64,000 nucleotides of DNA from Glaciecola sp. XM2 (GTDB lineage Bacteria; Pseudomonadota; Gammaproteobacteria; Enterobacterales; Alteromonadaceae), in NCBI RefSeq assembly GCF_018595715.1, contig NZ_JAHEOJ010000020.1:372001-436000 (forward strand), written 5' to 3'. The position numbers and the translations under genes are program-made. Numbering within the stretch: position 1 is the first letter of the stretch; each line of letters starts with the position of its first letter. Below, in pieces: positions 8,879-16,844 of the stretch. A model generated the notes under the pieces. The model was not told where the DNA came from. It was given only the letters and a program-made list of their open reading frames with translations, and made no database searches.

Positions 8879-11211
8879 TGAAAAGTGCAAAGCCTCTTCG
8901 CGTCCATGTTCTTAAGCTAGTCTTAGGGGTATTGGCGTTCTCGTCTTTTGCAACCTTAGTAAATGTGTGGTTTACAACCACAAGTGCAGGGCAAAAGCAG
9001 ATTGTTGAGGCTTTAGACATAGGTCAGGGAGTGCTTCGCCAAGTTTTTAATAACAGAGAATCTCAGTTGATAAGCTCTGCGCAGGTCTTGACTGACGATT
9101 TTGGTTTCAAACAAGCGGTAGCAACTAATGATAAAGCGACTATTGGCAGCGTATTGGACAATCACGGAGCGCGCATAAATGCCGACTTGATGGCATTGGT
9201 GAGCCTTGAGGGTGAACTTATCGCGGCAAACGTAGCTATGCCATCAGATGGGTCGACTGCATTGATGACGAAACAACAACTAGCAGAAGTCACCCAACTT
9301 GGAGGCAGCACTCTTTGGACAGTGATTGACAACGAACTCTACCAGGCGATCATACTGACGGTTGATGCACCAACCCCTATCGCAGTTGCTGTAGTAGGCT
9401 TTAAGGTCGATGAATATTTACTAGAAAACTTCGATGAGATCACTCAACTTAATACAACGGTTGTTTACACGGATACTCAAAGAAAGGAAAAAAGGCTATC
9501 TACGTTGCCAGAGAGTCACGTTGAGTATGCGATTGATAAGCTTGAATCGAGTATGTCATGGTTGGCATTTTATTCATCGAAAGAAGCTTTTGTATCGCGC
9601 ACATTTCCCCTTACACAATCACTAAACTCTCCGGTTGATGTAGTTTTAAGCGCCAACATAGAGGTCATCTTCTCGTCGTTTAATCAGTTGCAAAGAAACA
9701 TTTTTGGTATTGCAGTTGGCTCTCTGATTTTGGCGTTTTTGCTCAGCGTTATGTTGTCTAAAAAGCTTACTCGGCCACTCGGTAAACTCGCCAAAGTCTC
9801 ACAACGAATAGCCAATGGTGCATATGATGAGTTGAGTACAGAGCAACATGTGATAAGTGAAGTTGAGCAGCTTACTTCATCCTTTTCTACAATGCAGACC
9901 AATATTCAACATCGGGAAAAACAAATCACCTTTCAGGCTGAGCATGATGCGGTTACGCAGTTATACAACCGTGCTTACATTGGTGGTGCCTTAGCGCAGA
10001 AGCTTAAAGCCGGCGCCGCATTGCAGATTGTCGGCATTAATATTAAAGCGTTTAGGGCATTAAATGACACGTATGGACATCAAAATATAGATAGCTGCTT
10101 ACAAGAGTTTGCTAAGCGTTTAGCGGCTTTAGGTGGCTTGTGCGCGCGCATTTCCAGTAGTGAATTCTTGTGGTTACCCGATGAGCCAAGAGCTGAACAA
10201 GACTTAGTGCATATTCACAATGACTTAGAAAAAAGTATCGTTGTTAATGCTCTCACTATTTCTATCAAGCTAGCGATCGTGACATTAGATTGTCCTTGTG
10301 ATGCAACCGATACGATCAGTGTGTTTCGTCGCTTGAATATTGTCTTTGACGAAGCCAGCAAATCTGGGCAAGACATACTGCCATTTCATCATTCGCATGA
10401 AGATAAGTACCTGCGGCGCTTGAGTATTATCCAGCACCTGAAAATTGCGCTTCGTGACAGTGAGTCAGAACTCACTATGGTCTATCAACCAAAGCTTTCG
10501 CTGGTAAACAAGCAAGTGAACAAAGTCGAAGGCTTAATAAGATGGAACAGTAAAACCCTCGGTTTTGTGCCCCCTGATGAATTCATTGAAATTGCCGAAC
10601 AAGCCAATTTGATCTTTGAAATTACGAAGTGGGTTATTCAACAGGTCATGGATGATGTAAGGTGCATGCATGAAAGTGGATACCATATTTGTGCGGCAAT
10701 TAACTTATCTGCAAAAGATATTATGGTACCTGAACTATTGCCTTGGATTCTCGCCGAGTTAAGGTCAAGGGCATTACCTATTAACGCACTATCTTTTGAA
10801 TTAACTGAAAGCGATCTTGTCGGCGACGCACAAGCAGCTGCGCAACGGCTCAGTGAATTTAGAGAGGCTGGTTTTGAGGTTGCAATTGATGATTTTGGTA
10901 CTGGGTATTCATCGCTAGCATATCTGCAACTGTTGCCTGTATCAGATCTTAAAATTGACAAAAGCTTTGTACTTAATCTAGCCAAAAGTAGCGCCGATCA
11001 AAAAATCGTTCAGAGTATTATCGCTCTTGCTAAGAGCTTTGATCTCAAGACTATCGCAGAAGGCATTGAAGATGAGCAATCATTAGCATTGCTCACACAG
11101 TACGGTTGCGACCTAGTGCAAGGGTATCATGTATGTCGCCCGCAACCGCTAGCGCAATTATTCGAGTTCTTGGCTCAACATTCAAGTCAATTCAAGGAGG
11201 TGCAAGAATGA
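8878..11211 (+). CDS. HAMP-GGDEF-EAL membrane protein, probable c-di-GMP phosphodiesterase
   Basis: A 777-residue inner-membrane signalling protein. Order: TM helix (~10-30), periplasmic sensor (~31-270), TM (~274-293), HAMP (~293-345), GGDEF-like domain (~350-500), EAL domain (~515-775). The GGDEF signature is broken (SSSEF at ~423), so cyclase activity is unlikely. The EAL domain keeps its key residues: EGLIRW (EAL variant), NLSAKD, FELTES, DDFGTGYSS, LKIDKSF, AEGIED and QGYHVCRP. It should hydrolyse c-di-GMP under control of a periplasmic signal. ATG 8878 shares one base with the upstream stop (GTG 8875 is an alternative), and its stop overlaps the next gene (ATGA). Being sandwiched between two exported proteins suggests they supply or process its signal; this is inference. 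Confidence 0.88.
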   Translation: MKSAKPLRVHVLKLVLGVLAFSSFATLVNVWFTTTSAGQKQIVEALDIGQGVLRQVFNNRESQLISSAQVLTDDFGFKQAVATNDKATIGSVLDNHGARINADLMALVSLEGELIAANVAMPSDGSTALMTKQQLAEVTQLGGSTLWTVIDNELYQAIILTVDAPTPIAVAVVGFKVDEYLLENFDEITQLNTTVVYTDTQRKEKRLSTLPESHVEYAIDKLESSMSWLAFYSSKEAFVSRTFPLTQSLNSPVDVVLSANIEVIFSSFNQLQRNIFGIAVGSLILAFLLSVMLSKKLTRPLGKLAKVSQRIANGAYDELSTEQHVISEVEQLTSSFSTMQTNIQHREKQITFQAEHDAVTQLYNRAYIGGALAQKLKAGAALQIVGINIKAFRALNDTYGHQNIDSCLQEFAKRLAALGGLCARISSSEFLWLPDEPRAEQDLVHIHNDLEKSIVVNALTISIKLAIVTLDCPCDATDTISVFRRLNIVFDEASKSGQDILPFHHSHEDKYLRRLSIIQHLKIALRDSESELTMVYQPKLSLVNKQVNKVEGLIRWNSKTLGFVPPDEFIEIAEQANLIFEITKWVIQQVMDDVRCMHESGYHICAAINLSAKDIMVPELLPWILAELRSRALPINALSFELTESDLVGDAQAAAQRLSEFREAGFEVAIDDFGTGYSSLAYLQLLPVSDLKIDKSFVLNLAKSSADQKIVQSIIALAKSFDLKTIAEGIEDEQSLALLTQYGCDLVQGYHVCRPQPLAQLFEFLAQHSSQFKEVQE

Positions 11212-12050
11212 TTCGCTTCGCCTTGATACTGTTATATCTATCATTAGCGTGGGCTTGTGACTCGAATGCTGCAGATGGCAAGCTAATAGGCACTGCTGGA
11301 CTGATGCAGCTAGAAGGAGCCGGTGGCGGTGGCATAGTGCCTTGGGCAACACTTAGTGGTTACGATAGTCGTGATGAAATATCCGTAAATGCAATGGCCA
11401 CACGTGTTGAGGTGAACGATTTTAGGTTAAATGTCTTAGGTGCCTCTGTATCTATATATGACAAGTTGGAAGTATCTGTGGCGCAACATCTGTTTGACGT
11501 TCCCGCCCTGAACACTCAAATTGAGCAGCAAATCGTTGGTGTGAAATATCGTGTGTACGGTGATGCAGTATACAGTCGCTTTGGGCAAGTGAGTGCAGGG
11601 TGGATGCATAAACGGCTCAAAGATGGCGATGTGGCAGATCTGCTTGGCGCGCAAAACGCCGAGCGCGGTAATGATTTTTATATCGCGGCGACTAAAATTC
11701 ATTTGGGCGCATTAGCAGGGTATAACATCGTACACAACATCACCGCAAGAGCTACTAAAGCAAATCAACTCGGGCTATTGGGGTTTGGCGGACTGAACAA
11801 TGAATCGTATAAAATCATGTTTGAAGGATCGTTTGGTGTGCTGCTGAGCCGGCATCTGGCTATCGGCGCTGAATTTCGACAAAAGCCAGATAGTCTTGGC
11901 TTGGGTGAGGAGCATTGGCGCGATGTATTTGTTGCCTATATCCCTAACAAAAATTTTAATGTCACCGTAGCTTGGGCCGATTTAGGAAGCATCGCCGGTG
12001 GGCCGCAACAGCAGGGTATCTACTTATCGTTAAGCGGGAGTTTGCAATGA
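11208..12050 (+). CDS. DUF3034-family outer-membrane protein
   Basis: A 280-residue exported protein matching the DUF3034 family. ATG 11208, behind a strong AAGGAGG and overlapping the previous stop by four bases, gives the signal MIRFALILLYLSLAWACDSN followed by AADGKLIGTAG; the upstream in-frame start at 11106 lacks any signal. The mature part is rich in amphipathic beta strands and Gly/aromatic residues (for example VAYIPNKNFNVTVAWADLG near the end), as in outer-membrane barrels. The family's function is unknown. It is third in the cupredoxin / GGDEF-EAL / DUF3034 / globin unit. Confidence 0.78.
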   Translation: MIRFALILLYLSLAWACDSNAADGKLIGTAGLMQLEGAGGGGIVPWATLSGYDSRDEISVNAMATRVEVNDFRLNVLGASVSIYDKLEVSVAQHLFDVPALNTQIEQQIVGVKYRVYGDAVYSRFGQVSAGWMHKRLKDGDVADLLGAQNAERGNDFYIAATKIHLGALAGYNIVHNITARATKANQLGLLGFGGLNNESYKIMFEGSFGVLLSRHLAIGAEFRQKPDSLGLGEEHWRDVFVAYIPNKNFNVTVAWADLGSIAGGPQQQGIYLSLSGSLQ

Positions 12051-12475
12051 TTCAAAGATGTCTACTCATAATGCTCATGTTGTGCATGACATCTTGCGCA
12101 TCTACGACTGATAGGAAGGCTGAGTCGCTTTATCAGCAAATCGGTGGCGCAGATACGGTAGCGGACATTGTGGATAACTTTATAACCGAGATTGAATATA
12201 GCAAAGAAATTTTCCCTTATTTTGTGCACAGCGATGTTGTGCGGTTTCGAACGAAGCTAATAGAGCACCTTTGCATGCTTACTGATGGTCCATGTGAGTA
12301 TACAGGCGATACAATGAAACAAGTTCATGGTGGCATGAACATTACGGAACATGATTTTAATCTAGGGGTGGATTTGTTTATCAATGCGATGACGAAGGCA
12401 GGCGTTAAACACCGTTTGCAAAACAAGGTATTAGCAAAAATGGTACCCACGCGTAGCGACATTATTTACCAGTAG
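12047..12475 (+). CDS. Lipoprotein group I truncated haemoglobin
   Basis: A 142-residue protein: lipoprotein signal with lipobox TSC (MLCMTSCAS) followed by a 2-on-2 globin fold. Globin evidence is LYQQIGGADTVADIVDNF (helix A), the stretch HLCMLTDGPCEYTG (helix E) and the proximal-His segment KQVHGGMNITEHDF (helix F), all in group I order. Position B10, usually Tyr, appears to be Ile (DNFITEI). ATG 12047 overlaps the DUF3034 stop (ATGA); the upstream in-frame ATG at 11972 lies inside that gene and lacks a signal. A membrane-anchored extracytoplasmic globin could bind O2, NO or haem; it is unusual because most truncated globins are cytosolic. Confidence 0.85.
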   Translation: MIQRCLLIMLMLCMTSCASTTDRKAESLYQQIGGADTVADIVDNFITEIEYSKEIFPYFVHSDVVRFRTKLIEHLCMLTDGPCEYTGDTMKQVHGGMNITEHDFNLGVDLFINAMTKAGVKHRLQNKVLAKMVPTRSDIIYQ

Positions 12476-12602
12476 TAGCGCTTTGTCCCATCATGATCAT
12501 CCAAATCCTGTACGCACCAAACTTTGTGGGCTATGTCCTACAGGCTATGTACTCAAGCACTAATAAAATCCGGTGCGACCGTTTTCATATGAACGGGTTA
12601 TA

Positions 12603-12630
12603 TTGACATTTAACCTACTGACTTTATACA
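12603..12630 (+). promoter_or_regulatory. Putative sigma-70 promoter of oxyR
   Basis: TTGACA (12603-12608) and TATACA (12625-12630) are separated by 16 bases. They lie 46 bases before the TTG start codon, with AAGGAG at 12660-12665 as ribosome site. Confidence 0.6.
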
Positions 12631-12676
12631 TATTTATGCTAGGATTTATGCACACAACTAAGGAGTACTTTTACTT

Positions 12677-13588
12677 TTGCGTTTCCCAAACTTAAAGCAT
12701 TTACACTATTTAACAGTGCTCCATAAAGAGCAGCACTTTGCGCGCGCAGCTGAGAAGTGTAATGTCAGCCAGTCTACATTAAGCACTGCCATTCAAACAT
12801 TGGAGGACAACATTGGCCAACAGTTGCTCGAGCGTGAGCATAAAGCCTTTGTATTTACTGACTTTGGCGAGGCCTTAGTAGAGAGATCTAAACAGTTGCT
12901 GAGCAACGCCCAAGATTGGAATAGCTTTGCAGAATCTTCTGGTGATTGGCAATCTGGCGTGCTCAAGTTGGGCGTTATCCCAACCATTGCGCCGTTTATG
13001 TTTGAATCTATTATTCGTACCGTGGGAAGTGGATTGCCGCGCTTGCAATTACAACTCGCTGAAGACACCACCGATAACTTACTGGCCCGTTTGTCAGAGG
13101 GTGAACTCGACCTGTTGTTGCTTGCGCTGCCTATGAAAACACCGGGGTGCAAACAATTAAATTTAGGGCAGGATCCTTTTCACTTAGTCGCGCACCAAAC
13201 GCGGGTGACAGAGCTAGCCGCGCAGTTTGATATCGACAGCTTGCCAAACGACAGTATTTTCTTGCTGCAAAAAGAACATTGTTTGACTGAGCATGCTGTG
13301 AGCGCCTGTGGGCTCGCACACAAGGCGCAAGTAAGTTCACTCACCGCAAGCTCACTGCATACTTTAGTATCTTTGGTAAATAGCAAAATGGGCTTTACGT
13401 TTATACCAGAAATGGCCTTGCACAAAGGTATTTTGGAGGGCACCGAGGTAACTGCAATGCCCGCTGAGCACAATGCATATCGCGAAATCGGTTTGGTATG
13501 GCGAGTCGGAACAACACGGATGCAGCTTTTTAGAAAAGTGGCTCAACTCATCGCACCACTGCTGCCAATACCAAACAAGGCGCTTTAA
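12677..13588 (+). CDS. oxyR: LysR-family peroxide regulator OxyR
   Basis: A 303-residue LysR-type regulator. N-terminal winged helix: HFARAAEKCNVSQSTLSTAIQTLE. The regulatory domain has the OxyR redox pair spaced C-X8-C, Cys202 and Cys211 (HCLTEHAVSAC), matching Cys199 and Cys208 of E. coli. A control region like FIPEMAL completes the effector domain. Peroxide should form the disulfide and switch the tetramer to activate catalase and peroxiredoxin genes. The start codon is TTG, chosen because it begins the conserved FPNLKHLHYL and follows AAGGAG and a good promoter. A broken peroxiredoxin gene lies 6 kb downstream, a plausible target. Confidence 0.9.
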   Translation: MRFPNLKHLHYLTVLHKEQHFARAAEKCNVSQSTLSTAIQTLEDNIGQQLLEREHKAFVFTDFGEALVERSKQLLSNAQDWNSFAESSGDWQSGVLKLGVIPTIAPFMFESIIRTVGSGLPRLQLQLAEDTTDNLLARLSEGELDLLLLALPMKTPGCKQLNLGQDPFHLVAHQTRVTELAAQFDIDSLPNDSIFLLQKEHCLTEHAVSACGLAHKAQVSSLTASSLHTLVSLVNSKMGFTFIPEMALHKGILEGTEVTAMPAEHNAYREIGLVWRVGTTRMQLFRKVAQLIAPLLPIPNKAL

Positions 13589-13642
13589 TACATCAAGCGC
13601 CTGATAAGTTATTGAAGTATCATCATTCTCACCTTAGTATTG

Positions 13643-13654
13643 GAGCATATGCTC
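13643..13654. promoter_or_regulatory. Palindrome upstream of the KAS III gene
   Basis: A perfect 12-base palindrome GAGCATATGCTC is extended by TTG/CAA flanks and ends 22 bases before the ATG at 13677. It is a candidate operator or leader hairpin; the binder is unknown. Confidence 0.35.
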
Positions 13655-13676
13655 AATACAGCACTTAGGACACAAC

Positions 13677-14801
13677 ATGCAAAATCAGGTGGTATTAAGC
13701 GGCGTCGGTTTATGGACCCCGCCCAACACTATTACAAATGAAGAGCTCATTGGCGCGTACAACGCATATGCCGATCACTTTAATGCACAACACAAAGATG
13801 AAATCAGTGAGGGTACAGTCGAGGCCAAGCCTCATTCTAGTGCGGAGTTTGTAGAAAAAGCGTCAGGCATAAAAAGCCGTTACATCTATTGTAAAGATGG
13901 AGTCTTAGACGTTGAACGTATGCGTCCTATTATTGAGGAACGCGCTGATGATGAGCTGTCGCAGCAGGCTGAAATCGCCGTTGAAGCCGCTAAACTAGCG
14001 CTTAAATCGGCAAATAAAAGCGCTCAAGATATAGATGCGGTCATTGTTTCTTGTGCCTATACTCAGCGCTCTTACCCGGCCATAGCCATTGAAGTGCAAG
14101 AAGCATTAGGCATAGACGGTTTTGGTTTTGATATGCTGGTAGCATGCTCTGCGGCTACCTTTGGCATGCATCGCGCTTATGAGATGGTAGCGGCGGGCAC
14201 TGCTAAAGCGGTGTTAGTGATTAATCCAGAATTGGTCTCCCCACAAGTCAATTATAAAGACCGCGACAGCCATTTTATCTTTGGCGATGTTGCAACTGCT
14301 ACGATTATTGAGCGAAGCGATACAGCAAAAGCTGAGCATGTCTTTAACCTCTTAAGCACCAAGGCAGTCACCAAGTTCTCTAACAATATCCGTTCCAATT
14401 TTGGCTACATGACCCACGCGACCGACAAAGACCCCTATGCTGCCGATAAATTATTTCATCAAGAAGGTCGCAAAGTGTTCAAAGAAGTGTGCCCAATGGC
14501 TGCTGAGCATATTACCGAGCACCTTGCATCTCATGAGCTCAAGCCCACAGATTTGAAGCGCTGGTGGTTGCACCAAGCGAATATCAATATGAATACGCTT
14601 ATCAGCAAGAAACTGTTAGGAAGAGAAGCGAGCAGAGAAGAAGCGCCTATAGTGTTAGATACTTATGCTAATACGGCGTCAGCCGGTTCGGTGATTGCCT
14701 TTGCTTTGCATCACGAAGACCTGCAAAGTGGTGATTATGGGCTGTTATGTTCATTTGGCGCAGGTTATTCCATTGGCAGTTTACTCGTGCAGAAAAGGTA
14801 A
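13677..14801 (+). CDS. Beta-ketoacyl-ACP synthase III (FabH-like)
   Basis: A 374-residue thiolase-fold condensing enzyme. The catalytic triad is complete: Cys157 in LVACSAATFG, His299 in WWLHQANINM and Asn332 in TYANTASAG. It condenses an acyl-CoA or acyl-ACP primer with malonyl-ACP. It is longer than canonical FabH (~317) because of an insert near residues 25-75 (KDEISEGTVEAKPHSSAEF), so it belongs to the longer paralogous group and is probably not the housekeeping FabH. It is followed after six bases by the histidine kinase gene, so co-transcription with prsK/prsR is likely. Its product could be a specialised lipid or starter unit; this is inference. Confidence 0.85.
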   Translation: MQNQVVLSGVGLWTPPNTITNEELIGAYNAYADHFNAQHKDEISEGTVEAKPHSSAEFVEKASGIKSRYIYCKDGVLDVERMRPIIEERADDELSQQAEIAVEAAKLALKSANKSAQDIDAVIVSCAYTQRSYPAIAIEVQEALGIDGFGFDMLVACSAATFGMHRAYEMVAAGTAKAVLVINPELVSPQVNYKDRDSHFIFGDVATATIIERSDTAKAEHVFNLLSTKAVTKFSNNIRSNFGYMTHATDKDPYAADKLFHQEGRKVFKEVCPMAAEHITEHLASHELKPTDLKRWWLHQANINMNTLISKKLLGREASREEAPIVLDTYANTASAGSVIAFALHHEDLQSGDYGLLCSFGAGYSIGSLLVQKR

Positions 14802-14807
14802 TCTCAC

Positions 14808-16844
14808 TTGTTGTTTAATGTCGGCTATGGCCTAGTTGCAGCTTCGTATACGTTGTTGCTGCTTATGCTGTTTGCAGTACGCAATGCCGGCATGGCTAAA
14901 AACTTACTTTCTTTTGCAACGCTAACCATTATCTTATGGGCACTTACTCATCTTGGTTACCTTAAATTAGAATTAGGCCAAGAAAACTTGCTGATTTATG
15001 ACAGCATTCGGCAATGGGTATGGATGCTATTTATCGCCGCATGCCTGCGCAACCATTTTGATGGCTTTCTCACCTTTGTCACCCGGCCAATTACACTTGC
15101 TATTATGGTGTTGCCAACACTGACCTTTATCACGGCGGTGCTAGACGTAATACCCAGTACGTGGCAGTTTAGTCTGCATACGGTATTAGCCCTTCAAGCA
15201 CTTGTTATGCTTGAGGTGGTTTATCGACAAGCCGATGATCAAAAGTGGGCATTTAAACCCCTTATTTTGTACCTAGGGGCGTTAAGCCTGTTTGATTTTG
15301 TTACCTATGCAAATGCCACCATGGTTGATCAGCTAAATTGGGCTTTCTTTGCTGCGCGTGGATATGTGTATGTAGCATTGTTGCCCCTGTTAGTGTTGGC
15401 AATTCGCCGCATCAAACATTGGGGTATTGATATTTTTGTTAGTCGTGAAGTGGTGCTTCATTCTACTCTTCTCATGGTGGCAGGTGTTTATCTGCTAGTC
15501 ATGGCGATGTTTGGCTATATTGTGCAGTTCTTTGGAGGAAGTTGGGGACTGCCGGTTCAATTGGTGCTTGTAGCTGTTTCGTTAGTGTTATTGATGAGTC
15601 TTTTCATGTCTCATCAGTTTCGTAACTCACTGAAGATTTTCATTACCAAGCACTTTTACGCTAACCAGTACGACTACAGGGTAGAGTGGGTAAAGCTCAC
15701 TAAACGTTTATCACAAAGTGGTGACAGCCTTGAAGAAGTCTATCAAACCGCGCTAAGCGCTTATCTAGAAGGTGTCGGCTATTCTCAAGGGTGCCTTGTA
15801 AAGAGCAATGGGAATGCGCTTAGTATTGTGGCTCGCTCTTCTGGTGATGCCAAAATAAAAGAAGATGAATTCATCGCGTCATTGCCTTCGATTGTCGATT
15901 TTTGTGAGCAAAAACATTGGGTGATTGACTTCAACGAGCTTCAGGTAAAGCCTGATTTATATGATACTTTGAAAAATCGCAATGATTTTATGGCAGGATT
16001 TGTTTATCAATTGGCAGTACCGATATATCAAAATGACCAGCTCTGGGGTTTGGTTTTTATGCGCGCATTGGCGCCCGATACTAAAAGCTTGAATTGGGAA
16101 CTTCGAGATTACATAAATGCATTAACCGACCAAATAGCGAATTTCATTTTCAACGCAGAGAGTTCTAATGCATTGGCAGAAAATGCCCAGTTTGCGGCCT
16201 TCAACAGAATGTCGGCCTTTGTCGTGCACGACCTAAAAAATGTGTTGGCACAAATTAATCTGATTTTATCAAACGCCGAACAACACAGAGATAACCCAGA
16301 ATTTATCGACGATACTTTTGAAACGCTGCACCACACGCAGCAGCGTATGGATAAAATGCTCAAGCAACTCACCAACAAAAAGGTAGAAGCAAAACAAAGC
16401 AATGTAAGGGTGGATCTTGTAGCGCTTGTTGATGAGTTAATTCATAATAAGTGCCGCGCAAATCGCCCTCTTCCAACCCTTTCAGCGAATGGGGCGATTG
16501 AAGTAAAAATAGATGCCGAAAAATTCAGCAATGTCATGTATCATCTTATTCACAATGCGCAACAAGCGACCGCAGATGATGGAATGGTCACGGTGTCTAT
16601 GACTGAAGATGGGCATTATATTTCAATCAGCATATCTGATGATGGCGTAGGTATGAGCGAAGCATTTATCAAGCATCGTTTATTTAAACCGTTTGATACA
16701 ACAAAGGGGAACGCAGGGATGGGTATAGGAGCATATGATGCTAGGCAGTTTGTACAAGAGTCGGGCGGTAACATTGAAGTAAACAGTGTAGAATCCCAAG
16801 GAACGGAGTTTATAGTGCGACTACCTTTGGCAAGAGAAGAGTGA
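14808..16844 (+). CDS. prsK: PrsK-type membrane histidine kinase
   Basis: A 678-residue sensor kinase of the PrsK family that accompanies PEP-CTERM/exosortase (XrtA) systems. About eight TM helices fill residues 1-270, then a GAF-like domain (~290-440), the phosphoacceptor His474 in VVHDLKNVLAQINLI, and an HATPase with NAQQAT (N box), ISDDGVGM (G1) and GMGIGAYDA (G2). The start is TTG 14808 (or the adjacent TTG 14811), with AAAAGG upstream. It overlaps prsR by four bases. The DLKN-type phosphoacceptor and the large membrane sensor are typical of PrsK. No exosortase or PEP-CTERM protein lies in this window, so the regulon must be elsewhere if it exists. Confidence 0.85.
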   Translation: MLFNVGYGLVAASYTLLLLMLFAVRNAGMAKNLLSFATLTIILWALTHLGYLKLELGQENLLIYDSIRQWVWMLFIAACLRNHFDGFLTFVTRPITLAIMVLPTLTFITAVLDVIPSTWQFSLHTVLALQALVMLEVVYRQADDQKWAFKPLILYLGALSLFDFVTYANATMVDQLNWAFFAARGYVYVALLPLLVLAIRRIKHWGIDIFVSREVVLHSTLLMVAGVYLLVMAMFGYIVQFFGGSWGLPVQLVLVAVSLVLLMSLFMSHQFRNSLKIFITKHFYANQYDYRVEWVKLTKRLSQSGDSLEEVYQTALSAYLEGVGYSQGCLVKSNGNALSIVARSSGDAKIKEDEFIASLPSIVDFCEQKHWVIDFNELQVKPDLYDTLKNRNDFMAGFVYQLAVPIYQNDQLWGLVFMRALAPDTKSLNWELRDYINALTDQIANFIFNAESSNALAENAQFAAFNRMSAFVVHDLKNVLAQINLILSNAEQHRDNPEFIDDTFETLHHTQQRMDKMLKQLTNKKVEAKQSNVRVDLVALVDELIHNKCRANRPLPTLSANGAIEVKIDAEKFSNVMYHLIHNAQQATADDGMVTVSMTEDGHYISISISDDGVGMSEAFIKHRLFKPFDTTKGNAGMGIGAYDARQFVQESGGNIEVNSVESQGTEFIVRLPLAREE

